Program-made: the position numbers and the translations under genes
Source: Camellia lanceoleosa
Lineage: Eukaryota; Streptophyta; Magnoliopsida; Ericales; Theaceae
Length of the DNA: 64,000 nt
Direction of reading: 5' to 3'
Assembly (NCBI GenBank): GCA_025200525.1
Contig: CM045758.1
Coordinates: 193,538,463-193,602,462 of the forward strand
In this document: positions 35,301 through 45,615 of the stretch, piece after piece
How positions within the stretch are numbered: the stretch's first letter is position 1
Layout of the letters: each line of letters begins with the position of its first letter
Notes under the pieces: generated by a model
Told to the model about the DNA's origin: nothing
The model's database searches: none
Seen by the model: the letters and a program-made list of their open reading frames with translations, nothing else

Positions 35301-36899
35301 AAATTCACAAGCAATAGGGATTGTTTTTACAGTAGTACTGTCAGATGGTGCAGTCAATATACAACACAGATAACCCCTACATCCCTTTCTAAGGAGTTTT
35401 ACAGCTTTCATAGCCGAAATCAAATATGGGGGAAGAACTACCCCATTCCCAATAAAAGTAAATTCAGGCATACCCGGTGGTCTAAACACAACATTTTTAT
35501 TTGCACAGTCAATGATAGGACAATATTTAGTCAACCAGTCCATCCCTAAAATACAATCAAAATGATTAATGTCCAAGGGTAATAAGTCTACATATAACAT
35601 CATATCACCAATCATAACATCACATGCTAGATAATTATGAGCACACATCATAGAATCCCCAGATGGTGTAGACACAGATAACACATAGGTCATAAGTTCT
35701 AATGGTCTAGTTAATTTTTGAGAGAAAGCATGCGATACAAAGGAATGTGTAGAACCAGAATCTATCAATACACATGCATTTTGAGAACATATAGGGAGTG
35801 TACCTGACACCACAGTAAAGGTGTTCGGTACGTCACCGGGCATTAAGGCAAACACTCGGCCTTGTCTCAGAGGTTCTTTCCCAGTATTGGCTTTGGCATT
35901 AGTTTTGGTCACAGAAGCGGATCCCGCTGAACTTGCTGCAGGACGGCTAGTAGTCTCAAACCTGAATGGGCAGTCTTTCACTACATGACCTGGCTGGCCA
36001 CACCGGAAACATGTACTGGACGCTCGGTAGCACACACCCCTGTGCCTTTTACCATAATCAGGATAGACCGGAATAGATCCACTACTCTGACTCGAGCTGT
36101 TTGAAGTCCCCATGTTTTGCTTCTTACTGACAAAGGACCGGCCTCTTTTAAAACCAAACCCGGATCTTTTTCCTCTCCACTCAGTTGATGTAGTTGCTGG
36201 GGCTTTACCTTGTTTCATGGCGGCTAGGGTGGCCCCTGCCATTAAGGCTCTGTCCAAAACTTCCACATAGGTAGGCAATTTCAAGACACCTACTTGGTCA
36301 AATATTTCCAGGTCCAATCCTTCTTCAAACTTTCGTGCTTTCTTGTAATCGGTATCCACCATATATGGAGCAAACCATGCCAATTTAGTGAATTTCACTT
36401 CATATTCTACCACAGACATTCTTTCCTGTTTGAGTTCTTGGAATTCAGACACTTTCCGATCCCTGAAACATTGGGGAAAATACTTGTCGTAGAAGATAGC
36501 ATTAAATTGTGCCCATGTCATATTCCCATTGCCATTTCGGATCAGTAACCACCACTTGCGGGTTTCATCTTTCAGAGTGTAGGTGGCTAGGAGGACTTTC
36601 TGAGTTTTAGAACAAGGAAATACTTCATACAATTTTTCCATCTCAAGCAACCATGTCTAAGCTTTCAAAAGTTCAATTCCACCATAGAATGTTGGCGGTT
36701 TCATTTTCATGGAATTCTGTGTCAGATTGATGATGTCATTGTTATCTGCCTCGGCTTGTGCCGGTGGAGGCGGAGGGGGCAAAGGTTGTTGTCTCTGTTG
36801 TTGTGCCAAGGTTTCAGTCAATGCTGCCAATATCTGTTCCATTCGACCCATGCGAGCCTCTGAAGATTCACTTTCACCACTTCCCCTTGTATTCTCCAT
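32358..36899 (-). pseudogene. Tekay gag-pol polyprotein, broken
   Basis: Starts at 36899 (MENTRGSGESE). Order: Gag core (about 36650-36200); zinc knuckle [14 protein letters not shown] (about 36011-35970); protease [10 protein letters not shown] (about 35765); RT with [11 protein letters not shown] (about 34760); RNase H ([14 protein letters not shown]); integrase zinc finger and core (TMDFIVG, then SDRDSKF); chromodomain (about 32630-32469). Stops are TAG at 36657-36659, TGA at 33996-33998 (ADALS*KSS) and 33471-33473 (LPRSS*GM), both at an expected Arg, and TGA at about 33297 at an expected Trp. Frame changes near 34,700 and 34,300 compensate each other. The integrase motif GQTKRTNQ has Lys where the catalytic Glu belongs. 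The ORF ends 42 bp inside the LTR. Confidence 0.9.
32400..32417 (-). promoter_or_regulatory. Polypurine tract of Tekay
   Basis: Reads as CTTTTAAGGGGGGAAGAC on the minus strand, directly abutting the 3' LTR. It is the expected primer for plus-strand DNA synthesis. Confidence 0.8.
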
Positions 36900-37104
36900 C
36901 TTACTATACAGACATCAAATGATAATAAACATAGGCATAATCTTATTCATTTCCTTCAATTTAGTTGATTCAAATGTACATTCAATTTTTTTTTTTTATA
37001 TATTCAGTTGCATTACCACACACTCACACATGCAGATGGAATGCCCCTAACTCTTACTAGGACATCCTAAGCTCATATGGACCTGTGTGTGCGGCAGAAC
37101 ACGT

Positions 37105-37116
37105 GCTCTGATACCA
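37105..37116 (-). promoter_or_regulatory. tRNA-iMet primer-binding site of Tekay
   Basis: TGGTATCAGAGC on the minus strand, three bases from the end of the 5' LTR. It is complementary to the 3' end of plant initiator Met tRNA and primes minus-strand synthesis. The leader between it and gag (36900-37104) holds no ORF. Confidence 0.92.
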
Positions 37117-37119
37117 CTC

Positions 37120-40100
37120 TGTCATGACCCAAACCCGTCCTTATAGGTTTAGCATCGTAACCGGCTAGTAATCCGTGGATTACCAAAGGCCTTTGAACAG
37201 ATTAGCAAATAGTAAGGAGCTGCGGAAGCAATTATACAAAATAAACAAGGTCCAATGAGCTGTGATAACGTACATGGGACGGAACTTCAAAACTTATATG
37301 TATATATGCACAAACATGCCAATCCAGGTACACAATATTTACAACATGTACAACCCAAGACCTATCTTTACAAAACATATACAGAGACTAGCATGAAATA
37401 CAAAAATAGCCATAGCATTAGGCTTCGATCGGAACCTCCTCGGGAGGCACAACGGATGGCTGACAAAAACAGAATAGAAGGCCGTCAACTCTGGCCCTGG
37501 TCATGTGCCGTCTCATCTACATACATAATATAAACTGTGAGCGAAAACCCAGTGAATAATAATAGAGTAAAGGGTTTCAATGAATGAGTTCGTACAGATT
37601 CAGAAATCACAATCCAGATTTGTCTCAAATTCATCATTTGTCCAGATCATATATATATACAGAAATCATAAGTCATGATTAAGTTTACGTGATACATCCA
37701 TTAGCATTAACGTAGCGTAGCGAGCGAGCATACGGCGTGAGGTTACGATATGATTCCATGAAGGAACCTCTGGATCCGAATGAGAACAAAAAGTGAGCCC
37801 GTGGCCGGGGCTTACGACACGGGTAACAGAGTGCAGACAGAAATAAGTTCCATAAAGGAACCTCCGATACTGGGTAACAGCCAGCATATAGCACATGATG
37901 CTAAGGATATCACGAATACATGTTAGAAATTGAACAATCATTCATTGTACAAAACATATCATTTTCGAAAAATAGATCTCGTTTTATCACACAGAAACTA
38001 GATACAGTTGAACATAACTTTACTAAATTATTACTCACAGTTGGCCTTGAAACAGACAGACGGGGCAGATTGATCAGACAACACGCGGCACGTGACCTAC
38101 ATAACACACAACGGGCACACGCTCGAAACACACATTCTAATCACACAAAACTTACGTCGTTGGTTCTTAATGTGTTTCTAACCTTAAAGCTGTCACGACC
38201 CAAACCCGCCCCTATGGGTTTAGCACCGTAACCGGCCAGTAATCCGAGATTACCGAAGGCCTACTTAACAGTAATACAGTAATACAGAGTACAGGGGCTT
38301 GGCGGAAGCCAATACAGTAAATAAACAATGTCCAATGAGCTGTGACAGTCTGTATGCCAAAAGATTTTTCATACATATATATACAGTCAGAAACAAACCA
38401 GTACATACATCATATACAAGCATTCAGTACAGGGACTTAACAGTACAGTAGTGCTAATAGTCGATACAGTAGACAAAACAGTACAGAAGGAGGACAGCTA
38501 AAACACCCCCCCAAGCCTTAGCATAGCAGGCTCAGAACCTCGCAATGAGGCACATAGGTTGGCTTGACGAAACTGGAAATACTCCAACGCCTCTAGCTTT
38601 GATCTGGTGCCTGTACACCTACATATATATATGAGCAGTGAGCTAAAGTCCAGTGAATAACATAAAGCGTAAAGGGGTTTAGAATGAATGTCCTTATTGT
38701 AGTGAAAATAGTTCATTTCAATCAGTATTTCAGTTGTTCAGTACAATCAGTCATATGTGGTACATCCATTAGTATAACAGTACAGTAAGCAGTAGGTCTT
38801 AAAGACCGAACAGTAATGATAGCCATCAATCATAACGATAATGGTTGAGCAAGGGAACCGAAGCGAGATCTCTGTAAAGAATAACGATGCTTGATAGGTG
38901 TTAAGGATGCCACAGTACAGTTCAAAAATAAAGGACATGCATTCATTCAGTAAATAATACCAGTTCAGTATTCAAAAGATAACTAGTTGAACATATCTTT
39001 ACACAATTGTTACTCACAGAGTTCTGGGCTACAGTAAGCTAGAGCGTCTCCTCAGAATGCCAACCCTATACAGTTAACAGATTGAACACACTCTAAGTTT
39101 TACAGTTGGGAAGGATAATGACTTAATCCCTAAATGTCTCGGTGTGTTCTACATCTATATCCTGATTAAGATGTCTTAAACTAGGCCTAAGAATGCCTAC
39201 GATGGGATGAGGATGCAAAGATGTACTCAGAAAACATTTTCAGAATTTTCAGTGAAACAGGGTCCCGTTCGAGCGCAGGTTTACCCGCTCGAGCGTAAAA
39301 TTTCTCGCTCGAGCGTAAACTTTCTCGCTCGAGCGGACCAAAAAGTACTGGATGGGTGAAATCTCCGCTCGACGCCCGCTCGAGCGTGTCACCCAATCCT
39401 CCGCTTGAGCGCTCAATACTCCGCTCGAGCGGACTGATGCACAGTGCAAGATGTTGGGAGCTCGATTTTCCCGCTCAAGCGGCACTTCCCCTGCTCGAGC
39501 GGACGACTGAAATCTGGAAATTCCAGATTCAAGTCCTAAGCCCAAAATCAAGTGTTGACACACCAAATTCGATCCTCTTGGGCCCATTTTCTGGAAAACA
39601 TAAGTGAACTCATAAACAATATGTTTTGAAGCTCAATTTGAGGAATCAAAGCCCAAGGGTGTTTCAAACAAACCCAATTTCAAACTTATTTTCCATGAAC
39701 AATACTCAAACATGACATGCAAGACTTTAAATCAATTCAAGGCTTCAAAACATGCTCTATTGAGCTCATTCTTTTCAAAACAAGTCGAAGACATGAACTC
39801 AAGCTTACATATGAACATGCATGTGACAATTTGCCATGAAATCAACCCAAAATTCAACAATACAACCATGCATGCATGAAATGAGCTACAATACAACATT
39901 ACAAGCCATAAATTGGCTCTAGACTTCAATTTAGCTCTAAGCCATGCAAGAATCAACATAAATGCACAATCAAGGAGATGGATTTCTACCTTAAGTCTTG
40001 TATTAGAGGTGTAGGAGCTCAAATATGCAACCACTCTACCAAATCTCCAAGGTTCCAAGCAATTCTCAAGAAGAAACTCAATCTCTCTCTCTATCTCCAA

Positions 40101-41985
40101 CTCTCTTGGTCGGCTAGAGCTCACAAATGGGCTGAGGAAATGTTTAGTCAAGAGTGTATGAAGAGGGGAGGAGTTTCCTAGATTATTCCACTAGATGGCA
40201 AAGCGGTAAATAACTCCAACTCATGTAATTTAGCTTATTTTAATCTAATTTAAACATACCAAATCACTTTTCAGACAAGTACGCCATAAAATCACATAAA
40301 TTCTCATGATTATAACTCACTAATCAATTTCTGGTTCAGCCGCCGATAAGGGCTTCAATTTACAGTTTAAACATAAAAACTTAACAGATAATTAAGCACT
40401 CAAGCAGATAAACATGCAATTAAACAGATACAGTTAATCGATTCAGTTTCAGATTTCAATCAGTCAGTTCAGTAATTCGGTCAGTTCATTTACTTTCCAT
40501 AATCGGTCTTAATTTAGCAGTAATCGGTATTAATCAGTGATCAGTATGAGGGTTGTTACAAAAGTCTCACTAAAGAGTCTTAAACATGGCCTGGGAATGC
40601 CTAGGATGGAATGAGGATGCAAAGATGCCTTGGAAAACATTTTTCAAAATTTGCTAAAAACAAGGGTTTTGCTAGAGCGTAGCTTTCTTCGCTCGAGCGA
40701 GCTTGCCAAAACAGAGGGGTCGCTCGAGCGTAGAATCCTTCGTTCGAGCGGTCTGTAAAAATGCAAAAGTACTGGTTGTTGAAATTTTACGCTTGATGCT
40801 CGCTGGAGCGTGAGACACATCATTCGCTCGAGCGTAAGTCTCGTCACTCGAGCGTGCGTCTGCGTGCACCAAAAATCTGAGAGCTTGCAATTTACGCTCG
40901 AGCCACCATTCCTTCGCTCGAGCGGAGCTCTGAACAAATGATGGTCGCTCGAGCATAGAATCCTTCGCTCGAACGAGGAAGCCAAATTCTGAAATTTCCA
41001 AATTTGCCTCCCAAGCTCAAACCAAGCATTCAACTCCTCAAAACTCAACCTCTTGGGCCCATTTTCTAGAAAACACTAGTAAACTCATAGTATAAGATGT
41101 TTCAAAGATCAATTTGTAGAATCAAAGCCCAAAGGTGAGTCAATTGAACACAATTCAAACAAACTTCCAAGAAACATTAAAGAACAAAACATGCAAGTGT
41201 TCACTTGAATTCAATACTTCAAAAATGTAACCAAATGCAAGATTAAACTCAAAATCATGATGAACTCATGGGTTATAAGTAGAATATGGTCTTGCATGCA
41301 AGAATTTCCATGAAAACACTTCAAATTGTTATGAGATAGACATGCATGCATGATTTAAGCTTTAATTCAACATGTTAAATCTAATTCTTCTCTTACATCA
41401 CTAATGTCACATGAATCATGCAGGAAGTGACTTAAATTTACAATCAAGAAGGTAATTCTCCTACCTTAAGTCTTCAATTTCAAGCTTAGGGGCCTAATCT
41501 TCCAAGTTGCCTTCAATTCCTCTAGATTCCAAGCCAAGACTAGATGACTCAATTTGTTCTCTTGCTCACTCTCTCTCTCCTACGGTTTTGAACTCAAAAG
41601 ATGAATAATTGATGCCTCAAACTCATGTGACTCAAGATTAGGGGATTGCCTAGAATAATCCACTTAGTGGCAAGATGGTAATTTACTTGAACTATTGTAA
41701 TTTAACTTTATTTAATCATACCAAATCAAATTTAAATTAAATCTACCATAAAATCACATAAAAATCTAACTAGCATAAAACATTAATCAATTTAGGAATC
41801 GGGCGCCGATAAGGCTCTCAATTTGCAATCCGAAACTTAAAGACACAAACAGATCATTTTATGGCAACAGATAGAAACACAAAGATAATGCAATACATGA
41901 GCAAATTAATCCCAAATTCCTTCTAAATTACCATCAGATATAATTAATCATGAATTAGCATTAATCGGAGGTCGGGGTCATTACA
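37120..41985 (-). repeat. Right (5') LTR of Tekay, split by a solo LTR
   Basis: The two pieces, 37120-38190 and 40561-41985, join into a ~2.49-kb LTR matching the left copy. The insertion site reads AAAGC / AAAGT; the intact left LTR has AAAGC there, so the second copy of the TSD has mutated once. The palindrome cluster lies at about 40670-40985. Confidence 0.9.
38191..40560 (-). mobile_element. Solo LTR of a related Tekay-like family
   Basis: 2370 bp, starting TGTCACGACCCAAACCCGCC and ending GGGTTGTTACA. The first ~75 bp resemble the host LTR closely but the middle is diverged, so it belongs to a sister family. It has no internal region, and flanks AAAGC/AAAGT form a one-mismatch 5-bp duplication, as expected from LTR-LTR recombination after insertion. 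It has its own CTCGAGCG cluster at about 39265-39505. Confidence 0.88.
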
Positions 41986-42867
41986 GTTTCACCCTTGGTT
42001 GGATGGCCGCTCTAAAGAAGTTGGCTGTCCCTAAGGATTCTCTCCTAAAAAATGCCAGTAACCTGATCTTGCCATTCCCCCCTACTCCAAGCCAATCTGA
42101 GGATGAGGCTGAGTCCAAGGAGGAAGCTAAGGCCGAAAAGAAACAAGAAGCTGTTGAGGCCAAGTCCCCTACTCTGAATGAGCAAGTCGTGAACTTGTCT
42201 CAGGTTGAGGTCTCCAAAGATGCTTCCCCTGAGAAGACGACATTTGACGCGCCTATCGCCGAGAAGAGCATTGACCAGACTCTTCAAGAGATCGATGCTG
42301 AGCTCGCGGTTGAGAAGGCTGCAGAGAAGTCTTCCCAACTGTCTTTTGGGGCCGAGACACAACCCGCCGCCGACGCCGAGTAGTTTACTTTGACGCTTTT
42401 CTATATTTCTTGTATCTTGTTCTTTTTCTCTTACTTTTGAAACATTGTAAGCTTTAATTTGGCCGACGTGCCACTTTTGTAATTTGAACAATTACTCTTC
42501 AATGTCAGGCCGAAGTGCCTTTTTTCCTTATCTGAATGCACTCTCTAATTTCTTCTTTTAGTGTGTTTGAATGTTTGTCGTCTTTTTATTCTTGTATGAT
42601 TCTATACTTAGAATAATTTTCATGTCTTTGAAGTACACCTTAACTGTGAAATCTCCTCAGGATAACTTACCTCGGATATACCCACCTACTATTTATCTCG
42701 GCCTTGACTTAACACTTGAAAACATTATAGAAAATATTTTCACAAGTGTTAAATAAAACCTGCCACTTTACTTTTACTTAGCAAGACTTCTATCTTCAAA
42801 TATCTTCCAGGTCTTGGTAATATGGTAATCTCAGCAAATGCGCAGATATTTCTTTAGAATTAATTTC

Positions 42868-43005
42868 GGCTTAACTTCAACTTGTAAATTGTTCTTAAAA
42901 TTTAACAAGTGTTAAACCAATTTTCTTTCAACATGACCCCAGCTTAACTTCAACTTGTAAATTCTTCTCAAAATTTCAACAAGTGTTAAACCAGTTTTAG
43001 CATGT
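42868..43005. repeat. Two-copy direct repeat in Tat spacer
   Basis: GCTTAACTTCAACTTGTAAAT followed by AACAAGTGTTAAACCA occurs twice about 80 bp apart. The AACACTTGT/ACAAGTGTT words also recur at about 42710-42755, suggesting a decayed longer array. Confidence 0.7.
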
Positions 43006-43190
43006 AAACTCCAATTTCCAAGCATTATTCTCCAACTCTCTACCCCCTAATGTGAACTCAAGTTCCACTTGGGTTATCATTAAGCATGTGGCATTGATCT
43101 TGTTGTCGAGATCAGATTTAAATAGAGGTTGGCTTAGGTTATCAACCTCGGTCTCCTTGTTAATCTAACTGATATAGGTTAATTCAACTT

Positions 43191-43546
43191 AGTTCAACTC
43201 CATTGTATGCAAGTAGAAACTCTACCATATAATAAGTCTAAGTTATTCGTCATGTTTTAATCAGAAACATCGTTAACTTAGTTCAACTCTATTATATGCA
43301 AGTAGAAACTCTGTCACATAATAAGTCTAAGTTAGTCATCATGTTTCAATCAGAAACATCGCTAACTTAGTTCAACTCTATTATATGCAAGTAGAAACTC
43401 TGTCATATAATAAGTCTAAGTTATTTGTCATATTTCAATTAGAAATATCGCTAACTCAGTTCAACTCTATTATATACAAGTAGAAACTCTACCATATAAT
43501 AAGTCTAAGTTATTCGTCATGTTTCAATCAAAAACATCGCTAAGTG
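43191..43546. repeat. Four-copy 89-bp tandem repeat in Tat spacer
   Basis: Units start at 43191, 43280, 43369 and 43458, each exactly 89 bp. Each begins AGTTCAACTC and contains GCAAGTAGAAACTCT, AATAAGTCTAAGTTA and CATCGCTAA blocks with a few substitutions. Tandem arrays between pol and the 3' LTR are a known habit of Tat elements and can seed satellite DNA. Confidence 0.92.
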
Positions 43547-43646
43547 ACTGGCCAATCATTTTGCACAAGTTTGAAAAAATTGAGCTTAAAGTTTTATTAA
43601 TTACTTCGGCTAAAATCATAAAAACTTAAAAACAAAAGGAAAATTT

Positions 43647-45014
43647 TTAATGATAGAAAAATTTCAGGTTGCAAGTGTTCCAAGGCCTTGGCAACTCTTT
43701 GCCTTCACTGTCTTCAAGCCAATATGTCCCATTGCCCAGGACCAAGATGATTCTATAAGGTCCTTCCCAATTTGGGCCAAGCTTGCCCTCTCTAAGATCT
43801 TTCTTGTTGCCGACAACCTTTCTTAGGACGAGGTCCCTAACTTGGAATTCTCGTGGGTTAACATTTCTGTTGTAAGCCTTGGCAAGCTGCTGCTGGTATG
43901 CCCCCAGCTGAATTGCTGCTTTCTGCCTTCTTTCTTCTAGTAGGTCTAGATCTCGGGCTAAGAATGCATCATTAGTCCCATTCTCCACTCCCTGGGTTCT
44001 GATCCCTGGGATGTCGACTTCTAATGGGATTACTGCCTCTGTGCCAAAAGCCATGGCAAATGGGAATTCCCGAGTTGATCTTCTCGGCGTAGTCCGATAT
44101 ACCTAGAGTACACTGGGCAACTCATCCACCCATTTTCCCTTTTCTGCTTCCAGCCTCTTTTTGATCCCATCCAAGATGACCTTATTGGATGCTTCTGCTT
44201 GACCATTACTCTAAGGAAAGCTTGGAGTAGAGTAATAATTCTTGATCTTGTACTTTGCACAGAAGCTCTTGATTAGCTTACTGTCAAATTGTGTACCATT
44301 GTCTGCAATTATTGCTTTTGGAATCCCAAATTTGGTGATGATGTTTTTCCATATGAAGTTCTTGACATCAATGTCCCGAATCTTTACAAGGGGTTCAGCC
44401 TCAACCCACTTGGTGAAGTAATCTGTTGCCACTAGCAAGTATTTCCTTTGTCCAGTTGCTTGAGGCAGTTGTCCAACAAGATCAATGCCCCACTGGGCAA
44501 ATGGCCAAGGGCTGGACACTGGGTTTAAGTCTGCTGCTGGTTGATGTATCAAAGGTGTAAATATCTTACACTTCTCACATTTTCTGACATAAGCTTCAGC
44601 ATCTTTTTGAATACAGGGCCACCAGAACCCCTGAGTAATGGCCCTGTGAGTAAGTGACCTGCCCCCAGTGTGACTTCCACATACTCCTTCATGTATCTCA
44701 TATAAGAAGTCTTCAACAAGTGAAGGATGCACACACCTCGAAAGGGGACCAGTAAAAAACCTTCTGTAGAGATGCCCCTCTGCTGTCAAACTGAATCTTG
44801 TCGACTTCAGTCTGATCTTGTGTGCTTCTTTATGATCATCTGGCAGTTTTCCCTCTTTAAAGAATGCTATTATTGCATCCATCCAGCTTGGTCCCATCTC
44901 CACACACATTGCTTTATGCTCTGTGTTCAGTGGTTCTATGCTTGGACCTGACAAGTAGTCCACCATTATCATCCTTGCCTCTCCAGGTTTCATTACACTA
45001 GCCAGGTTGGCCAA
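43647..45014 (-). pseudogene. Tat integrase
   Basis: Inserts retroelement cDNA into the genome. In order: an HHCC zinc-binding region (ending CEKCKIF), then the core with Asp in QWGIDLVG, Asp in IADNGTQF and Glu in NGQAEASNK, so the DDE triad is intact. The C-terminal part (AFGTEAVIPLEV to the end, VRDLVLRKV, GPYRI) is preserved. No chromodomain follows, as expected for Tat. In-frame TAG codons replace an expected Gln (before SNGQAE, about 44211-44213) and an expected Trp (before VYRTTP, about 44104). Confidence 0.88.
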
Positions 45015-45470
45015 AACATCAGCATGGTTGTTGTCATCTCGGCTAATCTACTGTAGTCGGCAATTCTGGAATAAGGCTACTAATCTGCCCACCTCCTTTA
45101 CGTAGGCTGACATCCTTTCATCTCAGGCTGCGTATTCGCTTGTTGACTGGTTGACAATAACTTGGGAGTCACAGAAGACTATTACCTCGTTAGCTTCCAT
45201 TGCTACTACCAGTTTTAACCCTACGATTAGTGCTTCATACTCCGCTTCATTGTTTGAGGCTCTAAACCTCAAATGAATGGATTGTTCCAGTACCTGCCCA
45301 TCTGGCGATACTAGCACTACTCCTACCCGCTCCTTGTCGGTTTGAACTCCCATCAACAAACAGCCGGAAGGAGTCACCGATGCAAATGCTACATGGCCTG
45401 AGTTTCTCTTCTTTCCTCTGTTTGGTTATCCCCAACTGGGTTTCTCATTTTTCATCTTGGCTCAACAGAT
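45015..45470 (-). pseudogene. Second (archaeal-type) RNase H of the Tat element
   Basis: Visible motifs are LFVDGSSN, VGVVLVSPDG, SNNEAEYEALIVGL, VFCDSQVIVNQ and, after two stops, SRDDNNHAD. Together these give the D-E-D-D acidic set of a complete RNase HI fold. A second RNase H between the RT-linked RNase H and integrase is diagnostic of the Tat clade. Interrupted by stops after SEYAA and after NCRLQ, and by a frameshift at the N-terminal edge. Confidence 0.85.
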
Positions 45471-45615
45471 CCCGATGTGTGATGGCGCCTGGCGTGAACT
45501 CGGCCACGAAGTCAGCCAAGACTTGGCCTTTGATTGCTATTTTGGGTCTGAATTCAAGGTCATATTGACCCAACACCATTGCCCATCTGGCTATTCTGCC
45601 TGTTAGATCTCCCTG

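Larger units (their letters stand above)
29902..41985 (-). mobile_element. Tekay-type chromovirus (Ty3/gypsy), nested in the Tat antisense ORF
   Basis: Exact 5-bp target duplication GTTTC at 29897-29901 and 41986-41990. LTRs run TGTCACGACCC...ATTACA in plus orientation (left 29902-32399, 2498 bp; right 37120-41985, about 2.49 kb after removing a nested solo LTR). The element is read on the minus strand: the PBS at 37105-37116 is TGGTATCAGAGC (complementary to initiator tRNA-Met), and the polypurine tract lies at 32400-32412. Gag-Pol has a C-terminal chromodomain, which together with the very long LTRs and iMet PBS points to Tekay/Del. The LTRs are nearly identical by eye over most of their length, so insertion was fairly recent. 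Confidence 0.92.
27956..42383 (+). pseudogene. Antisense ORF of the Tat element (putative gypsy-type transposon domain), split by Tekay
   Basis: Exons 27956-28523, 28611-29419 and 29509-29901 continue at 41991-42383 once the Tekay insert and one TSD copy are removed. The 721 codons join in frame. The first exon has the conserved domain found in plant proteins annotated as putative gypsy-type transposon (motifs PADVHLRLAGED, FIECELRLPLDILF and SNWEFAPDED). The second is basic and Pro-rich with nuclear-signal-like KRKRRRQ. The third is an Ala/Lys/Glu coiled coil, and the tail is acidic. A start at 27989 (ATGGGTATGTGG) is equally possible. In-frame stops lie at 28220-28222 (TAA) and 28829-28831 (TAG). 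The orientation opposite to gag-pol matches the antisense ORF known from Retand and related elements; its function is unknown. Confidence 0.8.
42384..43646. other. Tat spacer between antisense ORF and integrase
   Basis: Non-coding interval where the antisense ORF (+) and pol (-) converge. It holds two tandem arrays (42868-43005 and 43191-43546). No additional gene is supported. Confidence 0.6.

Noticed and set aside
29902..41985. Endogenous pararetrovirus (caulimovirus)
   Set aside because: LTRs, target duplication, integrase and chromodomain show a Ty3/gypsy retrotransposon; no movement protein or coat motif.
42003..42383. Independent acidic protein gene
   Set aside because: It is the second half of the antisense ORF's last exon; the frame continues from 29901 when the Tekay insert is removed.
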